Origin: Rhexocercosporidium sp. MPI-PUGE-AT-0058
Lineage: Eukaryota; Ascomycota; Leotiomycetes; Helotiales
Assembly (NCBI GenBank): GCA_020746875.1
Contig: JAGTJL010000006.1
Coordinates: 1,674,001 to 1,738,000, forward strand
Length of the DNA stretch: 64,000 nt
Direction: 5' to 3'
Under the pieces are notes generated by a model. It saw only the letters and a list, made by a program, of their open reading frames with translations, had not been told where the DNA came from and made no database searches. Below, piece by piece: positions 47,320 to 61,100 of this stretch. The position numbers were made by a program, and so were the translations under genes. Position 1 is the stretch's first letter. Each line of letters opens with the position of its first letter.

Positions 47320-48483
47320 AGCAAGTGAGTGGCAGGGGCGAATGTTCCGCAATGCGATGATGTATTCATAGTCGCAGAAGGCTATCCACAATCAGAAAGG
47401 AAAGATGATCGGTAGATCCCAGGCGATACGAATACTTGCAAGGAAAACAGCAAGGAACGCGAACTATCCAGACAAGAGCAGGTTGATGAAGCTCGAAGTC
47501 GCGTCAGACGAATTTGGTGGGGGGAGCGGCCGCTCGGATCTTCAGCGAGGTTTAGCCGCTACGCTAACTGTATTCGACGCCGCTTCACATCACCCTCTTC
47601 TTCCTCTCCATTTAGCTGCATCTCATATCATGAACAACTTCATTTACAAAATGCTGCGTCTGATGTCGACGAACGCTTTGATAAGTGTTAACACCTCCCA
47701 AGGAAATTGTCGAGGATCCGGTATCGAAAGCCTAGAACGGAGAACCGGTCTATATATTCATTGGGACGAGACATACAAAATGAACCTCTTAGGATGGCCG
47801 GTGACCCAAAGGCATATGTCAAATGGACACACGGTTTAGCAATTGGTGATTTGAGACCCTATTCTGGCCTTCTTTACGCACCAAGGTATTAAATTACTCC
47901 GTCGAGTGAGGTACTTATATTGAGGGGTTTTTTGCTCTCCACAACCAAAGTGGCGCATCTCTACAACTCGTAGCTCAAATTAGCAGGACAAAGAGATCAG
48001 AGATCCCTCAAGGGGTTGGTAGGTAAGTTTGCTTGCAATTTCCGTAGTCTCTGTATCTCCAATTTGGCGGCTACCTCACGATGTTACTCCTGGTAGGCCA
48101 TCTGGGCTCTGTTCCTCGTGACCCCTGGCGAGGAAGCAACGATGGACTTTACGACTCCAATCTCCTTGTGGACTCGCCTTCACCATTATTCAACCTTGGC
48201 CCTCTTTGCTGCCATGTTAAACATTAAAGCGAGCTCACCACCGTCTACTTAGGATTCTATCCATCTAATCGTGAAGGCCACATTCTCAGACTCATCTACC
48301 GTCAACCATCTCCAATTGAGACGAGCAGCCGAGAAAGCACACCAAGCCACCACGAGCTTGTGAGGCATTGGCTGATGTCAGTTAAGCTTGTGGGTAAATA
48401 CGAGCCGGACTCTAGAGCTCCTAATCACGGGGAAAAGATATGCTAGCACATGTCAAACTTGCCGCTTCTTACGGATCTTCAAC
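47320..48483. other. Divergent promoter region, no gene seen
   Basis: A 1.16 kb region between polymerase iota and the unknown membrane-protein gene. The plus frame 47405-47839 (MIGRSQAIRILARK...) has no recognisable family and no codon pattern that convinces me. A long open upstream extension of the next gene (from 48388) is treated as leader. Confidence 0.45.
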
Positions 48484-49974
48484 ATGGGGACCGACATTGA
48501 GAACGCGTATGATAAACTTGATCTGATCTTCACCTCTGAGCCCCTTCTAGCGAAGTCTGGACAATGCTCTTCGAGAAGTGTACGACCGCTCCGGCCATCC
48601 CTCGAGATTATTGAACTCGATAACATTCCTCCAATTATCAAGTCTGCCAACGGCAATATATTCTGGGCCGATGAACAATGCACCAGACGCGTGGGTCTGA
48701 CATCTACGGAAGCTCGACTTTTCCTGAAATTACTGCAGACCGATCAGCCCGAGAGTTGTAACTACGACGAGTATAAACAGAGGTTTGCCGACTTCGGACT
48801 CGAGCAGAAGCGATTGCAAGACTTGGTGAAGGCGCTGCCTTGGTGGAAGTGGACAACGTATCGTCAGAAGGCTATATGGAAAGCAAGGATTGATTGGCTG
48901 AAGAGAATGGAAGAACCAAGACTTTGGCTTCTTTACTTCATGGCCAGACGAAAGAGGATCTTGAAGAAAGCGTCGGTCCGAGTCTTGGAAGCGCTCAAAG
49001 AGAAAAGACGCGTCAAGATCGCCAATGGAACACCTCATCGAGGACGGACTCCTCAGCCTATTGGTACCACGGAGCCAATCATGCTAGACGATTTATCCAA
49101 TATAAGACAAGATCCATCATCTAACACTTCAGCACCCCCATCTCAACATCCCGAACTGGTCACTGAGACTACCCAGAATCCAGAATTAAAGTTGAGATTT
49201 GCAGCCCGGCTTCGAGGTAGTTTCAGCACCTCTAGATACCGAGAAAGCCACTCTCGGTCATCCAAAGGACAATGTCCAGTCTTCACCGGACGAATTGAGG
49301 CCACACGGGAGGATATCAAGCGACAGGTTGAGAGCATCATGCCAACTCCAAAGCCGTATATTGTCGTCGGATGGTTCTTACACTCGACCAGCGATCCGAA
49401 CGAGCGCATATTACAGTTTGATAACACAACAGAGCTTTTCCAAGTGCTCAGAAAGGGTGAGAGTGATTGTGAGAGAGTGGAGGAGATTCCTGTCGTTGAA
49501 AAGTTTGAGAGGCTTTGGTCTGTACAAATGCGACATTTCCCGTGGAGCTCATATTCCGCTTACTCTCAATGCTTCTCAGGACTCCATTCTGTCTCAGCTT
49601 TTCCTCGCATACAAGGCATCATATCGCCATGCAGACCAAGACGTATCACAGGCTTGGGAAGGATGGGTTCGGAAAAACCTCAATGACAACAAAGATAATC
49701 CATTGGAAGGTCGATACTCTCTGCGACTTATATACGACTGGTCGAGTTATCGTCTGAGTACCGTTGTTGCAATTCCCCTTCTGCTATCTCTGGCGATTGG
49801 CTTCTGGTTCATGAATGGACAGGGAGATGTTGTCACCGCATGGACAATTTCACTTTACATTGTTACTGCTGCTGCAGGTGAGTTTGTGGTTTCTTCAATG
49901 TTGTAAGTGAGAACTGACTTTGAATAGCACTTATTGCTTTGATGGCTATTATTGGAAGTTTGAAGGACATTTGA
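48484..49974 (+). CDS. Unknown fungal membrane protein, with a one-base frameshift
   Basis: Exons 48484-49877 and 49928-49974 (GTGAGT...TAG). The start MGTDIENAYDKLDL at 48484 is chosen; the frame is open upstream to 48388. I do not recognise a named family, but the C-terminal block has the look of a conserved fungal protein: VREWRRFLSLKSLRGFGLYKCD, RGAHIPLTLNASQDSILSQLFLAYKAS, NPLEGRYSLRLIYDWSSYRLS, then two membrane helices (VVAIPLLLSLAIGFWFM and TAWTISLYIVTAAAALIAL) and KDI at the end. The first part (TELFQVLRKGESD) and this block are in different frames. One surplus T at 49467-49468 accounts for the shift, and without it the protein would be 479 residues. Sequencing error or true mutation cannot be separated here. 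Confidence 0.65.
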
Positions 49975-50969
49975 GAGATAATGGCATTATGGAAGATGAT
50001 GTAGTGGTTTCAGGGGGATTATTGCCGATGAGCAGGGCTCTTGGAGGGTTGAGAAGTTAGATAAAGGAGATGGAAGTGCGGTAGTCCTTGGGAGGATCCG
50101 GAACCATCAGTCATTAGGCTAGAGAACAACATGTAAAATTCTAGGCTAGTTTTCGAATTATTCTCTACTAGCCAAGAGTAACGTCTCCAAGACGAGGTGG
50201 CTCAAGCCCGTGTTCAACGAAGCGACTTACTGTACTAAACAATCCATTTTCAACCAGACCCGCTTACGCCGTACATTAAATTCCTTTTCGGATAAAAGCC
50301 CTGAAATGCTCTGGAGCCTTGAGATAGGCTCTGATAAAGAGAGCGAATATTAGTCCTTGCTTCGCCAGAGATGAAATTGATCAGTCTCGAGAGGCGGGGC
50401 GGGCCCGGAGCTGCAATCGAAAGCGGGGTCCAAAACACTCGACGACTCCTCTCCAAAAAGCTTGTTCCATATTGGCATTATTTTTGGCATTATTCGAAGA
50501 TATATCAGAATAGCTCATCGTGGCAGGTCCATGCTCAAGCACAAAAGAGAGCTCTTAATAAGAGCGGTGCGATTCTACGCCGAGGAAGTGGGTTCCTAAC
50601 ACGAGTCTTGACTCAAAAGGACCCGTGGGGCCTGTTCACCTTGGACAGAAGTATTTCTTCTCAGAAAACAAATATCGAAACGAGCTTCTACATAATACTT
50701 TCACATGGTGTGTTACGCAGCTTGTATTGTTGCTTCGCTGTCTCAAACTATAAATCGACGTGGGCAACTCCACACGCTTACGGGCGATGTCAGCCTATGA
50801 CTTGCTTCCAGATCAGCGACGCTGCACCACCCCAAGACTGCCTGGGATTCGCTCCCTAAAATTTTGGCACCTTAACGTCATAGGATACGTACAATATGAT
50901 GAGGCATCCAACCTTTCCAACACAAAGACTTTTCACATTCCAGATTTTCGATACACATGCTGAGCTGCG
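49975..50969. other. Intergenic region, no gene seen
   Basis: About 1 kb holding the end of the membrane-protein gene and the promoter of the GH89 gene. The plus frames 50371-50859 and 50760-50963 have no recognisable content. Confidence 0.45.
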
Positions 50970-53329
50970 ATGTTACTCTCACGATGCTTAGTCTGGCTGG
51001 CTGCTGCGCTAGGAGTGCTATCAGCGATCTCAACGCAGGGAATTAAGGATTTGGTGAAGAGAAGGCTACCTGCCCATATCGATGACTTTGAGTTTCGTTT
51101 GCTGGGAAATGAAACATCGAAGGGTGGGAACGATGTTTACAGTGTATCCTCGATGAAGAATGGCAGGATCATAGTTGAGGGAAATTCACTGAGTGCGCTC
51201 TCTAGCGGGTAAGCCATGAGATCTCCAGATGACATTTGATACTGGACTGACAGAAACGCAGGCTGCATCGGTATCTCACAGATGCGGTCCATGTGGACAT
51301 TTGGTGGTTTATTGGAAGCCGACTTGACACTGGTCCTGAAACCTTGCCCATTCTGGATGTCCCTATGAATGGCAGCAGTGTCGTTCCCTGGAGGTATCAT
51401 TTCAATACTGGTGAGTCTTTTCAAATCTTTTAAGGATATCAATGCTGATGGAATCCTGAAGTGACGTTCTCATACACCAGTGCATTCTGGAAATGGGAAG
51501 ACTGGGAGGTCGAGCTCGACTGGCTTGCGCTACGAGGTGTGAATCTACCTTTGGCTTGGGTGGGACAGGAGAAGATCCTCATTGAAGTCTATCGAGAACT
51601 TGGCATGACCGATACCGAGATCCTGTCCTTTTTAAGTGGTCCGGCCTACCAATCTTGGAACCGATTCGGCAATATCCAAGGATCTTGGAATGGAGAGCTG
51701 CCCATGGAATGGATAGACAACCAATCTGCGCTTCAGAAAAACATCACCAGACGGATGGTCGAGCTAGGTATGATGCCTGTGCTACCATGCTTTACCGGTT
51801 TCGTCCCACCGGCCATCAGGAGAGTTTTGCCCAATGCCACGGTGGTGAATGGCTCGAACTGGGAGAAGTTTCCGGTCGAGTACACAAACGTGACGTTTCT
51901 CCAACCACTTGATCCTGCGTTTTCGATGATCCAGAAGAGCTTTATCGCGAAACAAGTAGCGACATATGGGAATATCACGCACATCTACACGCTGGATCAG
52001 TACAATGAGAACCATCCTGAATCCGAAGATCTGGACTACCTGAGAAGCGTGTCCCATAACACTTGGCAGAGTCTCAAGGCTGCTGACCCCAACGCTATCT
52101 GGATGATGCAAGGCTGGCTATTCTATGACCAGTCCGATTTTTGGATCGAGGAACGCATCGAGGCGTATCTGGGCGGTGTCGAGAACGACCAAGACATGTT
52201 GATCATCGACCTCTTCTCAGAATCAGCTCCGCAGTGGCAGCGGACAAATTCTTATTTCGGGAAACCCTGGCTTTGGTGTCAACTGCATGGGTTTGGAGGG
52301 AACATGGGCTTGTATGGCCAGATTGAGAATGTGACGATTAACCCGATCGAGGCACTTGCTGGTTCTAGCTCGCTGGTTGGCTTTGGTCTTACCATGGAAG
52401 GTCAGGAAGGGAACGAGATCATGTATGATCTGCTCTTGGATCAGGCATGGTCTGCTTCTCCAATCAATACGGAAAGCTACTTCCACAACTGGGTCACTCG
52501 ACGATATGCAGGAACGGGGGTTATTCCTCAAGGAGTCTATAATGCGTGGGATCTGATGCGGACGACGGTTTACAATAACACGAACTCTGGCTTTGTCAGT
52601 GTGCCCAAATCGATCTTTGAACTATCGCCGAATATTAGCAACATGTTCCATCTTGGGCATCACCCGACTATTATAAACTATTCCCCCGCTAACCTAATAT
52701 CGGCGTGGAATCTGCTGTTTAACGCGTCTAAAAGTAACCAAGCGCTATGGGACAATCCAGCTTACCAGTACGACATGACGGATATCACTCGTCAAGTCTT
52801 CAGCAACTCATTTACAGATACCTACAAGTCTCTCATCGCCGCTTATTCCTCACCATCGCCTCCAAACTCAACCATCTCATCCATTGGAACAAACCTCACC
52901 TCGCAGCTCCGCACCCTCGACTCCGTCCTCATCACCAATCCCGCCTTCTCACTCTCAAACTACCTATCAGCTGCGCGCTCGTCCTCCGCAAACACCACCC
53001 TCCAATCATTCTACGCGCTCGATCTGAGAAACCAAATCACGCTCTGGGGTCCGAACGGAGAGATAAACGATTATGCTTCTAAGAGCTGGGGCGGTTTAGT
53101 AAACAGTTACTACTTACCTCGGTGGGAGATCTTCGTGAAGTATCTTACAGGCGTGCCGTTGCAGCGGTATAATGAGACCGAATTGAATGGCCAACTGAGG
53201 CGGTTTGAACGGGGGTGGTTGAGTGGAGGCAGAAACGCGACGGCCATACAGAGGGCGCAGGTTGTTGTTGGATTGAGATATGTTCTGGAAGACGCAGTTG
53301 GGAAATGGAGTAGGGTGTTTGGGGAGTGA
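50970..53329 (+). CDS. Alpha-N-acetylglucosaminidase (GH89, NAGLU-like), secreted
   Basis: Glycoside hydrolase of the human NAGLU family, which removes terminal alpha-linked N-acetylglucosamine. Exons 50970-51208, 51262-51410, 51462-53329 give 751 residues. A signal peptide (MLLSRCLVWLAAALGVLSAIST) and an N-terminal small domain lead to the catalytic barrel: TFSYTSAFWKWEDWEVELDW, LRGVNLPLAWVGQEKI, MVELGMMPVLPCFTGFVP, IYTLDQYNENHP, ANPNAIWMMQGWLFY-like, WLWCQLHGFGGNMGLYG, and GLTMEGQEGNEIMYDLL with a likely catalytic Glu. The C-terminal helical domain has many N-glycosylation sites (NNT, NIS, NAS). Intron 2 uses an AAG acceptor (CCTGAAG|TG), supported by the V-TFSYT junction. The secreted location is inferred from the signal peptide. 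Confidence 0.93.
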
Positions 53330-55355
53330 TTTGAGAGCAAAAGAGATCGCTCGAGGCATCGTAGCCATTCCTCCCCTGGATGTTCATTTCTTGTCGGAAC
53401 GCCTCACCCGGTTGTATCAAAGCTTGAATTATTGGTTTTGGGGAAATGCACAGAGCTCGGATTCTTCCTGTCTTAGCTCACACGAGGAGCTAATGCAGAG
53501 AGATGCTGTTATCTTCTACGAAGGAGGTGGGCCTCCAGAAATAAGATGGGCTACATTGGATGATCAAGCACAGGTCTCAGCATTTCTGCAGGTCGCAATC
53601 AGATTCGGGTACTTTTGATCGCTGATTTGACGACGTTCCGTATGATTTCTTAGTCGATAGATGATTCTTGGGTCCGTATTGATACAGCAGCCGGTATCAA
53701 TTACATTCGCCTGACTTCCCCGAGAAGAAAACATCGGTCGCCTTGGAAAGGCATACAGTCAATAATTGTTATCATTGTCGAACGTCATCAGTGCACAACC
53801 ACCTGCCTGATGCGTCTGCGAGAGACTTAGCCGTGGGCTTGTACTGCATAAGTTGCTTTGTGTCTTGGGACGAACTCAATCCTATCCGGGTGCGACCAGA
53901 GTGGGCTGCAGTATTCAGCTGGTCGAGCTCCACGATTTTCTCGAAGGATTGGATTGTTGTAGCTTCGAATCACTGCAGTAATCGCCCTTTTCCCATTCGT
54001 CTGATCCGTTTCTGGTACATGCATGTATCGGAGATACCGCAGCGGAGGAGTAGTGACATCACCCCTGAACATGATTAGATGTGCCTGTCAATCTCGTGGC
54101 GACGAGTTCGAGCATCCTTCTACGCCCTCACCAAAACGGGCCGTCTCCTAGTCTTGCCCGCTAAGCCCACTCCCGCTATCATTCGTTAGTACTTTCTGTT
54201 CAGGGTGTTCTCACTGTATTATTTTTGATCGCTTCTTATCCTCCCAAGCCGATATATATTGATGATATGATTGGGTTGCCCAGCCGCACCATACAGCTCA
54301 ATTCGAACCAGCGCATATCAATGATTTGAGATTGGAGTCCGCCTTTCTGTCACTTCAGTTCAATATTGATGATAACTGGTCGATATAGCGAGCTATCTCC
54401 TACCGAATATTGAGTAGGTGTGGTGTCAACCTTCACCTCCCCACAGCCTCATCTGGGCAATGCGGGCAGCCATGCAGTTAAGGTTGCTTGGCGACAGTGC
54501 GCTAGCCTGGCTTGGCAGGTGGCTGCCGGCTTGGCAAAAATGGAAGGTGTTATCAGCCATTTCGATTCACATTCGTACTCTGTACAGCGGCAGACATTCG
54601 CTTGCACATATGTGTGTGGTACTGTTATCTTTCAGAATCCGCCCAACCACCCAGAAATAACAGGGGTGACACACCGGTTTATTTTGCCATGCCTGAGAGG
54701 GTTGGTTGCATTTGGAGTTCAAGATGGGATTGCCCCTAAACAAGCGGAGTGCTCTCCGAGCTCTCTCCATACGAAGTCTTACGGTAAATGCCTTGATATT
54801 ACGGGCATTGAATCAAATGTTACGTGAGTGAGTGTTTTTCGCAGGAAGGATATACCTTGTTTGACTTGCCCAGCCAAGCAAACAGGACTCACCAGAGCAG
54901 GCTGTTGACACTGCTATCGATGGCTCGACACTGTGCAACTGAAATCACTAAATGTGGCGGCTTGAAGCTTCCGAGACAGGTGGCAAGTGTATGCTTCCTG
55001 GCAAAGCTTGTCTATTATCTGTGGCACATCGTGCAAAAATACCCTGCTATCGCCAGCCCTTTCAGTCTTGCAGACGAGCCAGTCAATTGGGTGGACCTGC
55101 GTCGCTGTTATCTCAAACCTACTGAATAGGTGCCCTGAGGGCTTCCAAATACACCTCAGTGGCTGTTCGGCTAGAACGATTGACCTTGACTCCTTGCGGT
55201 AGCTAGGTAGGACACATCAGGGGATGTAACCATCGGCCTTCTCAATGGCGGGTTGTTGCTTCCTCTGTACCACTCAAGTATATATTAATACCTCTCCCCC
55301 ATTTTCCTTGACTTTTCAATCATCAGCCTATACTTCCTCTTTCAGATCAATCAAC
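53330..55355. other. Intergenic region, no gene seen
   Basis: A 2 kb stretch. The frames 53280-53618, 53743-54078, 54418-54827 and 54824-55129 are short and share no family signature. TATATATTAAT at about 55280-55290, some 70 bp before the transporter ATG, is a reasonable TATA element for that gene. Confidence 0.45.
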
Positions 55356-57453
55356 ATGGCAGCTCAGAACCTCGCCAATTTCGCAGGGGAGCCTCACATG
55401 GAGAAGAACCAAGGACAATTTGCGCTCGATAATGGCCACGAACCTAGTATCGAGAAAGGCTTCACCATCGAGGCCGCTCAGGTTCACAACGATCCTTCAA
55501 TTCTCTTTGAGGAGTATCTTCACTATGCTTCTATTACTCGTGCCGAGGAACGTGAGTATGAGGGGAACATGATCAAGCGAAAGGATCCGTGGTCCCTCGG
55601 CGGCATCATCAAGAATCGATTCTCCAAGGGCCATGTTCATGAAGTGAATGCAGTCGTGGCTGATGGAACCATTACGACGACTCACAATAATCATACCAGT
55701 GTCACCGATCTTGAATGGAGGCAGGCTTCCCGGGCTACGAGAACTGCTTCTTGGGGGATCATATTCTTTTTGATCACCACGGACATTCTTGGACCTGGAG
55801 GTGCCCCGTAAGTATATTCCGCAACGAAATCTGTCCATTCAGGCTTCTTCAATGATATGAGCTGACTGATATCCAGATGGGCTTTCTCAAATACTGGCTA
55901 CGGTCCAGGCGTGGCTCTCTATACTGTCTTCGGCTTCATGGCCTCGGTGTCCGGCTGGTACGTCTGGGGGGTCTATATGCACACCGACTCTGATCGTTAC
56001 CCATTGAGAGATTTCGGCCAAGCTTTCTTTCGCATCTACGGAAGTACAGCTAGACATATCATCAACGTCCTTCAGAGTCTCCAGATGTTCATGTTGGTTG
56101 CTGTCCTCATCCTCAGTCTTGGTGGATCTGTTTCCCAGATCTCGATCGGTAAAGACGGGATTCATGGCAATGGGCTGTGCTTCATCGTCTGCCTGGTCAT
56201 TATTGCCATTCTCGGCATGGTTCTTGGTCAGATTCGTACCCTACAACGCTTCGGATGGCTTGCCAACGTCGCTGTCTTCACAACTGTCGTTACTTGCTTT
56301 ATAGCCATTGGTGTCAGTGCTAACTCCACCCCGAACTACGCTACCATGCTTGGCTCGTTCGGCGGTGCCGGTACTCCTTTTGGCGATACAAACTTCCCCA
56401 ACGGTACAGTGGAGAGCGCAATCGGTATCAAGACTTTTGCTGGAACTCCGCCTGACGGATACGCGTCCGGGGGCACCGGCTTTCTCGGCACATACCAGGG
56501 CATCAACACTATCATCTACTCTTATGGAGGAGCTATGCTATTCTTCAATCTCTTGGCTGAAATGCGCAACCCCTGGGATTTCTGGAAGGGTATGCTCTGT
56601 GCCGACATATTTATCTACCTCGTCTATATGTTCTTTGGTATCTTCCAATACTCCTACCAGGGCCAATACACCTATTCGTCCAACATCCAGAGCATCAACC
56701 CTTACAACTACCAGACCGCTGGAAATATCATGTCCCTCATAGGTATGTACTTCCCATGGCTAGTCAGTAGAAGAAGACGAGCTAACTGTGACCGAAAGGT
56801 GGTTTGATTGCTGCTGCGCTGTACGGAAACATCGGCATCAAAGTTATCTACAACAACGTGTTTATGGAAATCTTTCGTGGGTGACCTAGAACCCTAAGTA
56901 ATTCTAAGACAATGAGCTCATGGACTCGAACAGACTTCCCAGCACTCACCACATTCAAGGGAAAGTTGATCTGGGTTGCAATGGTTCCCGCATACGTAAG
57001 TGGCAAGCTACTTCAACCTGCTCTGAAGTGCACCATCCTCATACTGACTCCTTGACCATACAGTGGGCTTTCGCATTTGTCGTTGCAGCTGCAGTCCCCA
57101 ATCTCGGTGACTTCTCCAGTCTAGTCGGCGCATTCTGCATCGGCAACTTCACATACAGTTTCCCGGCTATCCTGAAGATCGGATTCGACATCAAGAGGGG
57201 CGCTATGCTCCCTGACGAAGTGTTCGACGAGGCATCGAAGAAGTTTGTTCGCCATGATGAGGGCATGAAGAGGTGGATCCGTGGGTACAAGAAGACTTGG
57301 ATGCTTACCTCGTTTAACATCTTCTATGCGCTAGGTGCTCTAGTTGTTTGTGGTATGGGCTGTTATGCTGCTATCGAGGCTTTAATGAGCGCTTTTGGAA
57401 GTGGTGGAAGCTCAGCCACTGCTTTTAGTTGCACGTCTCCTTATGCTGGTTAG
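55356..57453 (+). CDS. Amino-acid transporter of the AAAP (Aa_trans) type
   Basis: A plasma- or vacuolar-membrane permease. Five exons: 55356-55807, 55877-56742, 56799-56876, 56934-56995, 57064-57453; 615 residues. A 130-residue hydrophilic N-terminus (EERE, LEWRQASRATRTASWG) is followed by about ten or eleven membrane helices, starting with SWGIIFFLITTDILGPGGAPWAFS (the unwound Gly-Pro-Gly-type first helix usual in AAAP carriers). Later come RTLQRFGWLANVAVFTTVVTC, YQGINTIIYSYGGAMLFFNLLAEMRNPWDFW, and AVPNLGDFSSLVGAFCIGNFTYSFPAIL. The extracellular loop has NST and NGT sites. Intron 2 appears to use an AAG acceptor (CCGAAAG|GT). The substrate cannot be told. It lies near the PKS gene, but nothing shows a functional link. 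Confidence 0.82.
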
Positions 57454-58119
57454 ACGTGCTGTAGTTTGAGCTTGGATGGGGGGCCTGCCACCGCAAGAGA
57501 TGTGTTGTCCATATACTTGTATTCGCATGTTCACATGATATTATATAGACTGCAATGAGATTTGGTTGAAATATCATATGCTAGATGTAGTTGTATCATC
57601 AGCCACAGCCACTTATTTCTCCTCCTTATAGCCACGACTGCTTCTTCGCTTTATATTTATCTCATGATTAGCTTGGATGTGGCACTTAATTAGAGTGTCG
57701 ACTACTACATACAACCATAGACTCTTGAGAACTCCCTTAATCTGTTGCATTTAGAGTCGAAGCTAATCTACTTCGTCTACCTGCATTCATATTCCATCAA
57801 TTATTAGCTGATGACTAAGTACGAGTATTCCTTCCATTCGCCTCCCTTGGCACCTAGTGTAGTGTAACCCGCGCTTTTTCATTCACAACCTCATTCACAA
57901 CCACAACCCAATCTCTCCACCCCGATTCCCACCACTCCATCGGTCCATTTCTCAACTCTACTTGCTCACCCATTCTCCACAAAAAAAAACATAGACACAT
58001 AGACTCCAGGTTTCTTCTCGTCTCACTTTAGACCTACAGTAGCACCCTATCTACCACTATCCCGTGCACCAATGCAGCATCCACTCCCTCACTCCCCTTC
58101 ACCAAGTCAAGTTATGCTT
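57454..58119. other. Convergent intergenic region, no gene seen
   Basis: A 666 bp stretch between the 3' ends of the transporter (plus) and the PKS (minus). AT-rich around 57540-57800 and CT-rich at 57840-58030. No gene is supported. Confidence 0.5.
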
Positions 58120-61100
58120 TTATGCCTCCAAAATTGCCGGGTCCACAAGCTTTGACCTCTTCACGATCTTATTTGACAGTTGTAACAATGAGTTGTTCGC
58201 TAGTAGTTCCAAGATAGGAACTGTACTATCCATCTCTCGGAAAAGCCAGTTTCGCATTTCAACGGCCACTAGGGAGTCCATACCGTACGCAGACATGGGT
58301 TGCGAGGGGCTGATATCGTCAGGTGGAATCATCAGGAGTGTCGACATCTTCCCAATAATAGCGTTGCAGGCCTTTGCTGAAGCATCACCAACCGAGACTG
58401 CCGACCGAAGGAGATCCCTTGCTTTGCCTTCCGAACCTGATACGTGGTCATCGGATTGTTCAGAACTAAATGCCATTCTTCGAAAATGGGAAAAGAGAGG
58501 ATGAACCAAAGAACTATGAGAACCTTCGCTTCTCCAGGTACCAAGTCCGGTGACTGTCTGGCCGGGATGACCTTCTCTTCGTGGATTGAGGATGGCAAAC
58601 TCAATCATTGCAGTGACCTCTTCGCCCGAGATTCCCTCAAAACCCTGCCTTTCCAAACCCCTTTTGACGTCTTCGTTATCGGCTACATAGCCTATATCAA
58701 GAACCATACCGAGATCCAGCGTAGTTGCGGGAAGGCCAAGGTTGTTTCGGTAGTGGGCAAATGCGTCCATGAAGCTGCCAGCAGCTGCATAAGCAGCTTG
58801 ACCCACCGTTCCAACCACACCACTAACTGAAGAAAGCATGATGAAAAAGTCCATGTTGCGAGGAAGCTTGTTATGGAGATTCCAGGTGCCACGGACCTTT
58901 GGCCTAATAGTGATGTTGTAATCCTCGAAGCTCAAATTTTCAAAGTGAGAATCCTGGAATATCTTATCAGTTTTGCATGGAGAGGCGATAAAGCGCAACA
59001 CGTACCCGGAGCACCATAGCACCTTGAATCACACCACGAATTGGAGGCATCTCTTTTTCGGCTTGGGCCACCAGCCGGTCGAACTGCTCAGCGTCGCCGA
59101 TGTCACAGATGATGACGGCGACTTTGGCTCCTTGAGCCTCCAAAGTCGCAACCAGTTGTGTTGCACTCGGACTGGCCGTGCCGCTTCGAGAGGCAAAAAT
59201 GAAATATCTGGCACCATGAGCCAGTAACCAGAGCGCGGTGGCTCGTCCAATACCACCTAGTCCACCGACAAGCAAATAGGCCGCGTCTTCTCGGAGTAAA
59301 TGTCCACTCTTGTTGGAAGGTGTGCACTGAGTCCAAGTCGTTAGCGGAACTTCACTGTCTGATATGATACTGAATTCACAAACCTTAACAATCTCGTTCG
59401 GCCGGATCATTGCAACAAGCTTTCCTATATGCTTCCTTGTCTGCATAGTTCTCAAGGCCTGTTCGATCTCGGAAAATCCGAACACTGTAATGGGCGACGG
59501 CGGCTTGAGAGTCCCATCGCGAACCAGTGCCATGACTTCAGCCCAAACCTCAGCGGTCCAATCCGGTCTCTCTCTAATCAAGCCGACCAGATCGACGGCT
59601 GCGAAAGTTACATTTCTTGCAAATCGTCCCATCTCGAGGCGCGAGTTGATTTGAAAATCTCGTTTCCCCAACTCGATAAAGCGACCGAACGGAGCAATGC
59701 AGTTCCAAGTGAGACGAAGGGCGTCACTTGCAACAGAATTCATAATGACATCGACGCCTTTGCCATGAGTCATTCTCATCAACCCAGTTGCAAATGTGCC
59801 GTCCCGATTCGAGAAGATGTGGTCCTCTGCTATGTTGAAGTGGGACATCAGGAAATCCCTCTTTTCGGCGGTCCCAACAGTAGCAAAAATCTCTGCGCCC
59901 ACCATCTGGCAGATATGAATCGTTGCCTGACCGAGTCCCCCGGACGCCGAATGAATCAATACCGTTTCGCCTTTGCGTAAGCGCGCAGCCTTAAGTATAG
60001 AATAGTAGGCCGTACCATACACAACCGGCATTGAGGCTGCGACTTCAAAAGGCATGCCATCAGGGAGCTTCTGAACAGCCTTGGCCTGCTGGCGCACACG
60101 AGTGGAAAAGCACCCAACTCTGTATGTGACCACGCGATCGCCTATATCCCAGCCTTTGACAGACTTTCCAATTCGGCTGATTACACCAGCACATTCACCC
60201 CCAAACGGTTCAATTTGGATCTGTCCCACAGCCATCATGACGTCTCTAAAGTTGATCCCTGCTGCTATGACCTCAATCTCAATCTCGTCATCGGCCAAAT
60301 CACCCTCCATCATGGGGTCATCGACGAAGTGAATCGTGTCTAGGAGCCCAGGAGAGCCAATTTCCATGCACAAATCACGACCCTCTTGGTGGATTGGCTG
60401 GTCTTCCGGTACGACCGACTTCTTCTTGGACGCAACAAACTTGTTCATTACTTCATCGTCGACCACCCTCGGAATCAAAAGGAAACCATCTTGCTCTGCG
60501 TATTCCACGTCAAGCAGGCCGCCGGTCTCGCTCCTCAGGTTGAAATTAGACTTGAACACCTTGAGAATGGCATCGGCTCGAGCGAAGTGAGACAAAGGAT
60601 CTCTTGTTCCAAGGTCCAATGTAACGAGCATGTTGTCACCCTTTTCAGATCTCAACGTCCTCATCAAGCCAGATATGAGCGCAGACGTTGGGTTAGAACA
60701 CTCAACGGCGGCACCGTCGACTACCCACAGGACCCCTTCGCTTTTCAACAATATTTTCTTGACAAATTGGAATCTTTCTGACGTTGGCTCATCCAAGACT
60801 GGTTGCCAAGGCTTCTCTAGAACGACGCAAATTCCTCCAGTTGGCTCTACTTTGTCGAGCGTTGTAGTAATGACCTCAGTACCAAGGCCTTCAATCAGCG
60901 TTTGCAGATGTCTGGCGGAGGCGTCATGCTGCTCCTCTGTGACAATATTGACTCTCGGGTAGTTGGCAATATTCTTCGTCAATGTTTGTGAAACCATCAT
61001 TGAGCTCTGGTGATATGGATCACCTGGGAAATCCCAGCACGCGGCTTCTAGACCCGAAAACCCGGTTTCGCGGAGCACGGTATCCCACTCAGACTCAGTC

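Noticed and set aside
55356..57453. Transporter as part of a PKS gene cluster
   Set aside because: It is convergent with the PKS, and AAAP carriers are common housekeeping permeases; proximity alone does not support a cluster role.
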